Positions 55,606 through 62,502 of a stretch of DNA of 64,000 nt are shown here, piece by piece (within the stretch, counting starts at the first letter, position 1; every line of letters begins with the position of its first letter). Under the pieces are notes generated by a model. The model saw only the letters and a list, made by a program, of their open reading frames with translations. It was not told where the DNA came from and ran no database searches. Origin of the DNA: Gammaproteobacteria bacterium. Lineage in GTDB: Bacteria; Pseudomonadota; Gammaproteobacteria; Pseudomonadales; Azotimanducaceae. Where the stretch lies: the NCBI GenBank assembly GCA_009841615.1, contig VXLL01000035.1, positions 186,001-250,000 of the forward strand. Reading direction: 5' to 3'. Position numbers and translations under genes: made by a program.

Positions 55606-56139
55606 CTACATCGTGTTTAGGAACGACAGAATGTCTTGAGGTTCAGGCATCCTCCCAATTCCTATATCTCCACAAGCTTGTTCACCGTGCTCTGGATCCA
55701 TGATTCGAACACCGTCGTGTTTGAGTTGCTCAAGATTGCGTTGAGTTGCGGGATGGTCCCACATTGCTTGATTCATTGCAGGGATCAGAAAGATTGGACT
55801 TGTGGTCGCAAGGTAAACTGTCGACAGTAGGTCGTCGCAAAGACCTTGTGCAAGCTTGGCGAGTGTGTTTGCAGAGGCCGGCGCAATAACGAACATGTCC
55901 GGCCATTTGGCGAGTTCGATGTGTCCCATTGCGCGTTCCGCGTCTAAATCCCATAGATCAGTCCGCACTCGCTTTGAAGTAAGCGCAGACAATGTATGTT
56001 CAGTTACAAACTTGCGCGCGGAGCTGGTCATAATCACCGAGACTTCATGGTGTCGAGTCACAAGCAACCGCACGAGTTCGGGCACTTTGTATGCCGCGAT
56101 ACCGCCCGTGATTCCAACTAGTATTTTCTTATGCTGCAT
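55606..56139 (-). CDS. coaC: Phosphopantothenoylcysteine decarboxylase (CoaC half of split CoaBC)
   Basis: A 177-residue flavoprotein domain. Motifs are VGITGGIAAYKVPELVRLL, the catalytic His in MGHIELAKWPD, VIAPASANTLAKLAQGLCDDLLS, PAMNQAMWDHPATQRNL and GEQACGDIGIGRMPEP with the active Cys. The frame then reaches LNTM and stops at TAG TAG; downstream, in the same frame, the CoaB domain begins. The separate decarboxylase should still work, since stand-alone versions exist in other lineages. Otherwise the cut is a sequencing error. Confidence 0.85.
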   Translation of the reverse strand: MQHKKILVGITGGIAAYKVPELVRLLVTRHHEVSVIMTSSARKFVTEHTLSALTSKRVRTDLWDLDAERAMGHIELAKWPDMFVIAPASANTLAKLAQGLCDDLLSTVYLATTSPIFLIPAMNQAMWDHPATQRNLEQLKHDGVRIMDPEHGEQACGDIGIGRMPEPQDILSFLNTM

Positions 56140-56281
56140 TTGGGTAAAGAACTTTTTTATCGGGGTATTTTCTACAAAATTGAATCCAGAGGGTGTTTCT
56201 TCGGTGGGTTAAGTCAGAGGGTAGACCTAAATACTAGAGCTTTTCATTAAAATTCCTCAATCTTTTTTACTACCCCTCGTT

Positions 56282-56518
56282 ATGAGTAAAGTCTGTCAAG
56301 TCACTGGTAAACGTCCGATGTCGGGTAACAACGTCTCACACGCAAACAACGCTACGAAGCGTCGTTATCTTCCCAACCTACATTACCATCGTTTTTGGGT
56401 CGCCAGTGAAAATCGATTCGTTCGGTTGCGAGTTTCCGCGGCTGGAATGCGGCTTATTGACAAGAAGGGAATAGATGTCGTACTCGATGATATGCGTAAG
56501 CGCGGAGAAAAGTTCTAA
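56282..56518 (+). CDS. rpmB: 50S ribosomal protein L28
   Basis: A 78-residue L28, starting [21 protein letters not shown] and ending [16 protein letters not shown], collinear with the E. coli protein. The stop overlaps the rpmG start as TAATG, so the two are coupled. It is the first gene of an rpmB-rpmG-mutM operon. Confidence 0.97.
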   Translation: MSKVCQVTGKRPMSGNNVSHANNATKRRYLPNLHYHRFWVASENRFVRLRVSAAGMRLIDKKGIDVVLDDMRKRGEKF

Positions 56519-56673
56519 TGAGAGACAAGATTAAACTTGTGTCCAGTGCCGGCACTGGGCATTACTACACCACGGACAAAAATAAACGCAACACCCCGGA
56601 CAAGTTAGAGTTCCGAAAGTATGATCCCGTGGTTCGCAAACACGTCATTTACAAAGAAGCGAAGATCAAGTAA
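56518..56673 (+). CDS. rpmG: 50S ribosomal protein L33
   Basis: A 51-residue L33, below common gene-length limits. It starts [20 protein letters not shown], contains [21 protein letters not shown] and ends KEAKIK. It lacks the Cys pairs of the zinc-binding L33 form. The ATG overlaps the rpmB stop. The stop TAA is immediately followed by the mutM reading frame with no spacer. Confidence 0.96.
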   Translation: MRDKIKLVSSAGTGHYYTTDKNKRNTPDKLEFRKYDPVVRKHVIYKEAKIK

Positions 56674-57480
56674 ATCCCTGAACTTCCAGAAGTTGAAACC
56701 ACCCGCCGAGGGGTTGCTTCTCATCTAGAAGGATCGCAATTACAGCGTTGTGTAATTCGCGAATCCCGGCTTCGCTGGCCACTACAAATACCAGAAAACT
56801 TACTAGGGCAACGACTAGTGGAAGTGACTCGTCGTGGCAAGTACTTACTTTTTCTTTTCGAATACGGTACCCTAATAATTCATTTAGGCATGAGCGGTCG
56901 CCTTCGAGTACTACCAACAACTCAATCGCATGAAAAACACGATCATGTAGATTTAGTCTTCACGAATGGCAAGATGCTTCGATACCACGATCCTCGGCGT
57001 TTTGGAAGTATACACTGGCAACCAGAAGGTTCGGTTCATTGGACATTACAACATTTAGGTTTAGAGCCACTTGTTGACGAGTTCAATGGCGACTATTTGT
57101 TTAAACAGACTAGACAGCGTAACTCAGGGGTCAAGTCCCTCATCATGAATTCGCAAATAGTGGTTGGCGTTGGAAATATTTACGCCAATGAAGCCCTGTT
57201 TCTCGCGGGAGTGCGACCGCAACGAAAGTGCGCCAAGCTAACTCGCGCAGAGAGTGTACGTCTCGTTATTGCAATCAAGAATGTGTTGGAAGATGCGATT
57301 AAGGCAGGTGGTACAACTCTACGAGATTACTTTGGAGCCGATGGTGAGACTGGTTACTTCAAGATGGCGCTACACGTATACGGCCGGGGTGGAAAACCGT
57401 GTTTGCGATGCACAACTCCGTTGAAGATTGTGAAGAATAGTCAGCGACAGTCGGTCTACTGTCCTCAGTGTCAGCGCTAG
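56674..57480 (+). CDS. mutM: Formamidopyrimidine-DNA glycosylase, ATC start codon
   Basis: MutM/Fpg removes oxidised purines and nicks DNA. The frame after the rpmG stop reads ATC CCT GAA CTT CCA GAA GTT GAA, that is (start)-P-E-L-P-E-V-E, the invariant N-terminus whose Pro2 and Glu3 are catalytic. So ATC stands where ATG should be, and no ATG, GTG or TTG lies between it and residue 49. The total is 268 residues against 269 in E. coli. Lys56 (TRRGKYLL) and the C-terminal zinc finger (CLRCTTP ... YCPQC) are intact. Translation must start at ATC, probably coupled to rpmG, unless the C is a sequencing error. Confidence 0.9.
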   Translation: MPELPEVETTRRGVASHLEGSQLQRCVIRESRLRWPLQIPENLLGQRLVEVTRRGKYLLFLFEYGTLIIHLGMSGRLRVLPTTQSHEKHDHVDLVFTNGKMLRYHDPRRFGSIHWQPEGSVHWTLQHLGLEPLVDEFNGDYLFKQTRQRNSGVKSLIMNSQIVVGVGNIYANEALFLAGVRPQRKCAKLTRAESVRLVIAIKNVLEDAIKAGGTTLRDYFGADGETGYFKMALHVYGRGGKPCLRCTTPLKIVKNSQRQSVYCPQCQR

Positions 57481-57974
57481 TTTGATGTATGAGGAGATCG
57501 ATAGTGCTTTGCTAAAAATTGTGCAACGACTGGATGCACAAATTCCGAAACGTCTCCACCAAGTGCTGCAATTTCTCGTACTCGTGTCGACGACACAAAA
57601 GACCATTTACTCGCCGTGGGAAGTAACACATACTCGAGTTCCGGGTCGAGATGACGGTTCATTTCTAACATTTGGAATTCGTACTCATAGTCCATCAAGG
57701 TTCGTAGACCCCGTAATATGAACTTAGTGTTTTTGGCACGAACAAAGTCGACCAGCAGACCAGAGAACTTTTCTACTTCTATGCGAGTTCCATATTGGTT
57801 CAACGCTTGTCGGCAGAGTTCCATACGTTCATCGAGAAACACATCTGGGTTTTTGTCTGTAGCTGTACCAAAGGCTACAACTACTTTGTCGAACAGACCC
57901 AGTGCTCGCTCAACAATATTCATGTGTCCAAACGTTATTGGATTGAAGCTACCAGGATAGATGATGATTCGCAT
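57477..57974 (-). CDS. coaD: Phosphopantetheine adenylyltransferase
   Basis: A 165-residue enzyme that makes dephospho-CoA. The nucleotide-binding motif is IYPGSFNPITFGHMNIVERA, with FGHM for the T/HxGH site. RGLRTLMDYEYEFQMLEMNR and SKWSFVSSTRVREIAALGGDVSEFVHP follow, the latter with the ISSTxxR-type motif. It converges with mutM and overlaps its stop by four bases. With coaC and coaB this gives three CoA-synthesis genes within about 3 kb. Confidence 0.95.
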   Translation of the reverse strand: MRIIIYPGSFNPITFGHMNIVERALGLFDKVVVAFGTATDKNPDVFLDERMELCRQALNQYGTRIEVEKFSGLLVDFVRAKNTKFILRGLRTLMDYEYEFQMLEMNRHLDPELEYVLLPTASKWSFVSSTRVREIAALGGDVSEFVHPVVAQFLAKHYRSPHTSN

Positions 57975-58255
57975 GGTAAATTTGATGATCCTATGGTCTT
58001 GTTTTGAAATTGCCAGTATCCGGAGCTTGAACTATTCAGGCTCATCTTGGATTGCATACTAACGTCGTGCTTAGTTCTATGTTTCCCGTCAAACACAACG
58101 TTACATTCTAAGTTCCATGTGGAACACTTATTGCTTGTATTTGTCACAGTAGTGGTCAATGTAATCTGTAAGATGTCAACATATGGTTGAATATACTGGA
58201 TGTTGACTGCTGCAAAACCATTGATGTAATGTAATACTCTAAGGAATCACAAAAA
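57975..58255. other. 281-base region between coaD and the outer-membrane barrel gene
   Basis: Non-coding. It contains the parS-like palindrome listed separately and a second small inverted repeat, TCAACATATGGTTGA near 58177. It must also carry promoters for the divergent genes; no near-consensus -35/-10 pair was found by eye. Confidence 0.4.
58111..58126. promoter_or_regulatory. parS-like palindrome
   Basis: AGTTCCATGTGGAACA: inner arms GTTCCA/TGGAAC are perfect. It differs at one inner base and one outer base from the pseudomonad-type parS TGTTCCACGTGGAACA. parS sites lie close to the chromosome origin and bind ParB. No parA or parB is in the window. Confidence 0.4.
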
Positions 58256-58870
58256 ATGAAAATTCGAAGTCTGTTTATAGTTTTGATCGGCACGCTCGGT
58301 GTCCCAATAGCCGCGGAGGGGAACGATTTTGATTGGTACTTTATTGGGGGATTTACCGTATTTCCAGAGGGTACTTCTGTTGAAGTTGCCAATACTGAAG
58401 GCTACGGCAATCGGTGGGGCATTGGATTCCAGATAAATAATTTTTTTGGGCTTGAGTTTGCACGGGACTCCGCGCCGGCAATGAACGATTCGGCGATAGT
58501 CAAGGATTTTGAGCTGGACTTTGAAGACACAATTACGAACTACGATATCAAAAAGGCTTACAATCGATTTTCCTCGTTTGTTGGTACGTTTACGGTCCCA
58601 GTAAGCAAGTCCACCAACATCGTAGGAAAAGTTGGATACTCAAACTACTCCTATAGATCCAAAGTAGAGTTTGAATCTAATAGTGGTCTTCAGTTTAGTG
58701 GTAAATTAGAGGAGGACTTCGGCCTAACTCCGACAGCCTCTTTAGGTGTTGAGTTTCCGTTTGGAAAGGGCTTCGGTCCAAAACCAGCTATCGAACTTGC
58801 GGTAACCAAGGTTTTCGAAAAAGAGATTGAATCCGTATGGGGGACCGTATCGTTTCTTCTACGATTCTAG
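58256..58870 (+). CDS. Outer-membrane beta-barrel protein (OmpA/OmpW-like small barrel)
   Basis: A 204-residue exported protein. A signal peptide (MKIRSLFIVLIGTLGVPIAA) is followed by FDWYFIGGFTVF and alternating aromatic/polar strands such as WGIGFQINNFFGLEFA, KVGYSNYSYRS and TASLGVEFPFG. It ends WGTVSFLLRF with the terminal Phe of outer-membrane barrels recognised by BamA. The length fits an eight-stranded barrel. No sure family. A weak AAGGAA lies just upstream of ATG. The 5' region contains the parS-like site. Confidence 0.75.
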   Translation: MKIRSLFIVLIGTLGVPIAAEGNDFDWYFIGGFTVFPEGTSVEVANTEGYGNRWGIGFQINNFFGLEFARDSAPAMNDSAIVKDFELDFEDTITNYDIKKAYNRFSSFVGTFTVPVSKSTNIVGKVGYSNYSYRSKVEFESNSGLQFSGKLEEDFGLTPTASLGVEFPFGKGFGPKPAIELAVTKVFEKEIESVWGTVSFLLRF

Positions 58871-59066
58871 ACGGTTAGTTCGCACGGAACAGCAAGTCGT
58901 ACTGAAACGTCGAAACGATGACTGTTAAAAAAAACCATTCATATCTCGCTTAACTGTTCCAAACAGCAATTCAGTCAGATTCGAAGTTTTGGATCACGCG
59001 TGCTAATTGGTGCGTCGTTCGTTTCGAGAGACGTTGGAGAAAGATTACTCGCTCTCAGCAAGTGCT

Positions 59067-59633
59067 TCAGTTACTCGTACTCGAGTCCAACGACAACAAA
59101 GAGAACTTTACTTCACCGACAGTAGCTTCTTTCCACACTGTGTAGGGGTGCGTGTTGATCGGTGTTCGTTTGGAGTGCTCTAAATAAATCAATCCAAGAT
59201 TACTCACGCGAGTTTGTAGTTCAACGAGAACTTTCGCGTAGAGGTTTGAATCAGCGAAGGGCGGATCGACGAACACCAGATCCCATATTTGATCGTCTTG
59301 TTTTAACCAAGGTACACAATTTCTACAGATGACCTCAGCTTCTTGTGCGGAAAGATCCAACCGGTGGCAGGTATCTTTTATCTGAGCAGCAATTTTGGCT
59401 TGTTTTTCGATAAAGGTTACTTTGGGAGCACCCCGCGAGAGTGCTTCAAACCCCAGCGCACCCGATCCCGCAAATAGATCTAGTACTCGCATACCAGTTA
59501 TGTTGGAACCAATCCAGTTGAAGAGTGTTTCCCGCACTCGATCAGAGGTCGGACGCAATCGTTTTTGATCGATGAGTTTAAGGCGATGACCCTTAAAACG
59601 GCCGGAGACGATACGTACTCTGTGATTCAACAC
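59067..59633 (-). CDS. rsmD: 16S rRNA (guanine966-N2)-methyltransferase
   Basis: A 188-residue RsmD. It starts with VRIVSGRFKGHRL, then RPTSDRVRETLFNWI, the SAM site VLDLFAGSGALGFEALSRGA and the catalytic VFVDPPFAD. It methylates G966 of 16S rRNA. It diverges from ftsY as in other gammaproteobacteria. Confidence 0.94.
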   Translation of the reverse strand: MLNHRVRIVSGRFKGHRLKLIDQKRLRPTSDRVRETLFNWIGSNITGMRVLDLFAGSGALGFEALSRGAPKVTFIEKQAKIAAQIKDTCHRLDLSAQEAEVICRNCVPWLKQDDQIWDLVFVDPPFADSNLYAKVLVELQTRVSNLGLIYLEHSKRTPINTHPYTVWKEATVGEVKFSLLSLDSSTSN

Positions 59634-59689
59634 GGTGCGGTCTACAATTGCTTAACACATTGGAAAACGCATATCTTTGGAATTTATAT

Positions 59690-59819
59690 ACTTAGGTTGA
59701 ACATCCAAAATATACTCATTGACAGGCCGTAGAAGTCACCGATGTGAACGCTTCTCGCTGTCCAGACGCTCCAATCCCAGAGGCCATACTGGTATTATAC
59801 ACATGTATTCAACCTAAGT
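59690..59819. repeat. 130-base segment bounded by a perfect 12-base inverted repeat
   Basis: ACTTAGGTTGAA at 59690-59701 is matched by its exact complement TTCAACCTAAGT at 59808-59819. The interior has no open frame. It contains TTGACA-like and TGGTATTAT (extended -10) elements, the latter reading toward ftsY. Options are a paired operator, a small mobile element, or a small RNA gene. No target-site duplication was seen. Confidence 0.5.
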
Positions 59820-59885
59820 GTGTAATTACCATATTTTTCACAAAAATTGAAAATTTCGCATCCAAAGGGCAAACGTTAAGGATTG

Positions 59886-60839
59886 ATGAGAAAAATCAGG
59901 GAAACATCCACAAGCAATAATAAACCCAAAACTTGGTCGCGCTTGGGGAAAGCTCTCGCAAAAACTCGAGCTCGCGTATCCAACGGATTTGCTAACGTGT
60001 TTTCCTCGGGTCGAGAGATTGACGAGCATTTACTTGAGGAACTGGAATTTAGTCTCTTGAGCGCGGACATTGGCGCGAGCACAACGACACAAGTATTGGA
60101 TCGACTTCGAAGAGAAATCTCCAAACAAAAACTCAGTTCTCGAGAACAATTCATCGGTGCATTGGAAACCGTTCTACTAGATCTTGCGAACAAATTATTT
60201 AAGCCCTTTTCGATATCAGATTCCCGACCATTCGTAGTGCTAGTAACGGGGGTTAACGGAGTTGGTAAAACGACTACTATTGGCAAACTTGCACATCGTT
60301 TTAAGGGAGAAAAACTCTCTGTGATGTTAGCGGCAGGAGACACGTATCGTGCGGCGGCTATCGACCAGCTACAGCGATGGGGACAAGTGAATGACATCCC
60401 GGTATTTGCTCAACAGACCGGCTCAGACAGTGCATCGGTCGCTCACGATGCATTCCAAGTTGCCAAATCTAGAGACATCGATGTGCTAATCGTCGATACG
60501 GCGGGCCGATTGCATTCAAACAAAGGTCTGATGGACGAGCTGGCAAAAGTACATCGAGTGATTCAACGATTAGATTCTTCCGCCCCGCATGAGTCGATTC
60601 TTGTCCTAGACGGTACGATAGGTCAGAATGCATTGTTGCAGGTGGAGCAATTCGACACTGCAGTTCGCCTGTCTGGCTTAATCATGACTAAACTCGATGG
60701 GACCGCAAAGGGTGGAGTAGTGCTAGCTCTACCTTGTGTCACTACATTACCGCTATACTTTGTTGGTGTGGGAGAGAGTGTCGATGCACTACAACCGTTT
60801 GAACCTCAAGACTACGTCAGTGGACTACTCGGTTCATGA
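59886..60839 (+). CDS. ftsY: Signal recognition particle receptor FtsY
   Basis: A protein of about 317 residues that docks SRP-bound ribosomes at the membrane. The acidic A domain is nearly absent; a short basic N-terminus leads to the N domain (FSLLSADIGASTTTQVLDRL). The GTPase G domain has GVNGVGKTTTIGKLAHRF, DTYRAAAIDQLQRW, DTAGRLHSNKGLMDELAKV and TKLDGTAKGGVVLAL. The ATG is one codon after a TTG that could also start. It heads ftsY-ftsE-ftsX with a four-base overlap. Confidence 0.95.
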   Translation: MRKIRETSTSNNKPKTWSRLGKALAKTRARVSNGFANVFSSGREIDEHLLEELEFSLLSADIGASTTTQVLDRLRREISKQKLSSREQFIGALETVLLDLANKLFKPFSISDSRPFVVLVTGVNGVGKTTTIGKLAHRFKGEKLSVMLAAGDTYRAAAIDQLQRWGQVNDIPVFAQQTGSDSASVAHDAFQVAKSRDIDVLIVDTAGRLHSNKGLMDELAKVHRVIQRLDSSAPHESILVLDGTIGQNALLQVEQFDTAVRLSGLIMTKLDGTAKGGVVLALPCVTTLPLYFVGVGESVDALQPFEPQDYVSGLLGS

Positions 60840-61537
60840 GCAAGGTGGTGCTTGAAAATATTGGAAAGACCTTCGAGAACGACTTTGAAGTCCTACGAGA
60901 GATTAGTGTTACCTTTGATCAGGAATCAGTAAATTTCATAATTGGTCGCTCCGGGGCTGGGAAGACGACTCTCATAAGAATCTTGCTTGGACTGACTCCT
61001 CCTACCAAAGGACGAGTACTCTTTAACGAGGTAGATATTACGACCCTGGGCCGTGCAGAGATTGCGCGTTACCGTCGATCAGTCGGTATCGTCTTACAAG
61101 ACCCTTCGCTCATTCCAAATCGAACGATCTTTGACAACGTAGCGATGCCTTTGTGGGTGAGAGGTCTTCGTTCCAAGGATATACGTCATCGCGTTGATCG
61201 TTGTTTGAATGTGGTCGGACTAGACGCCGTCAGAGACTTATACCCCGTACGACTGTCAACTGGCGAACAACAACGAGTGTCGATTGCGCGTGCAATTGCG
61301 CATCGCCCGAAATTGCTTGTAGCGGATGAACCAACGGGTAATATGGACAATCAATTATCTATAGAAGTTCGTTCGCTTTTTGACATGTTTCCCGAACTAG
61401 GAACGACTGTGATCGTAGCAACGCACGAACCGGAGTTGACAGAGCACATGAGACATGTGTTTGAGTTAAAGGACGGTAGCTTGCATCGGGTTGCTCCTCA
61501 TGTACGAGTGACTGACAGTCCTTCTCCAAATTCATGA
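60836..61537 (+). CDS. ftsE: Cell division ATPase FtsE
   Basis: A 233-residue ABC ATPase. Walker A is IIGRSGAGKTTLIRIL, the Q-loop GIVLQDPSL, the signature LSTGEQQRVSIARAI, and Walker B LLVADEPTGNMDN. With FtsX it links the divisome to peptidoglycan hydrolase activation. It overlaps ftsY and ftsX by four bases each. Confidence 0.95.
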   Translation: MSKVVLENIGKTFENDFEVLREISVTFDQESVNFIIGRSGAGKTTLIRILLGLTPPTKGRVLFNEVDITTLGRAEIARYRRSVGIVLQDPSLIPNRTIFDNVAMPLWVRGLRSKDIRHRVDRCLNVVGLDAVRDLYPVRLSTGEQQRVSIARAIAHRPKLLVADEPTGNMDNQLSIEVRSLFDMFPELGTTVIVATHEPELTEHMRHVFELKDGSLHRVAPHVRVTDSPSPNS

Positions 61538-62499
61538 ACCAACAGACCTTCCTCAAGCAAAGGGAGCCAGAGTCCCGCGGCTCGAATTTGAGAATTCGCG
61601 CTCACAGCTTGCTTGAAAGTGTACAACACTTGAGTCGACATGCATTGATCACTCTGTTTGTCTGGTTGTTGATCGGGGTTGCGCTGTCTCTTCCAGTTGG
61701 CTTTTGGCTAGTGCAACACAACATTAATCTCCTAGCTGAACAATTGCATGACGATACCGGATTTACAGTGTATTTTGTTCCAGCCAGTTCCACCGAGACA
61801 ATCGAAGAGATTCAACAATATGTAACACGAAGTACGCTGGTTCAATCCGTAGAACTGACTTCTGCCGAGCAGGCGATGGAAGAATTTCAGTTGGTCACTG
61901 GATATGACCAGGAATTGGTAACTCTAGAAGACAACCCACTACCTGCGTCGTTGTCCGTGGTCATACATCAGAATACACCAACTATGGAAGTCGAGTCTCT
62001 ACTAGACTCGCTACGTACATCTACCGTCGTTGACAGTATCGATTTTGATACTGAGTGGATTCGAAACTTAAATGCGATACATCAAGTTGTTTCGACCCTT
62101 ATGTGGATTGTGGGTGCATTATTCGGTTTTGGGGTCGTGTTTGTGACATTCGCCTCAGTACGCCTAGCGATCGAGTCACGGTTCAGGGAACTACGAGTGC
62201 TTTCGCTCCTTGGAGCATCAGACCGTTATCTACGTCGCCCTTTTATTTATTGTGGAATTTTGTACGGATTCGGAGGTGGTGTAGTGGCTACGGCAATAGT
62301 TTTTGGGGCACTCTTTGCTATTAAAGAACCCATCAATCAACTCGTACAGGACTTCGGTGGAACGATAACGATCGTGTCGTTAGATTATCTTTCCGCGAGC
62401 GTGGAGATTGTGATCGGGACCTTCTTGGGTTACCTTGGCGCTCTGTTCGTCTCGATTTGGGAGATTCAGAAGAGACGCACATTTGAGTCGATTCACTAA
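61534..62499 (+). CDS. ftsX: Cell division protein FtsX
   Basis: A 321-residue membrane protein. TM1 (about 36-60, ALITLFVWLLIGVALSLP) is followed by a periplasmic domain of about 120 residues that recruits EnvC-type activators. Three more helices fill the C-terminal half (VVSTLMWIVGALFGFGVVF, GILYGFGGGVVATAIVFG, IVIGTFLGYLGALFVSI). rpoH, the usual downstream gene, is absent. Confidence 0.94.
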   Translation: MNQQTFLKQREPESRGSNLRIRAHSLLESVQHLSRHALITLFVWLLIGVALSLPVGFWLVQHNINLLAEQLHDDTGFTVYFVPASSTETIEEIQQYVTRSTLVQSVELTSAEQAMEEFQLVTGYDQELVTLEDNPLPASLSVVIHQNTPTMEVESLLDSLRTSTVVDSIDFDTEWIRNLNAIHQVVSTLMWIVGALFGFGVVFVTFASVRLAIESRFRELRVLSLLGASDRYLRRPFIYCGILYGFGGGVVATAIVFGALFAIKEPINQLVQDFGGTITIVSLDYLSASVEIVIGTFLGYLGALFVSIWEIQKRRTFESIH

Positions 62500-62502
62500 A
62501 TT

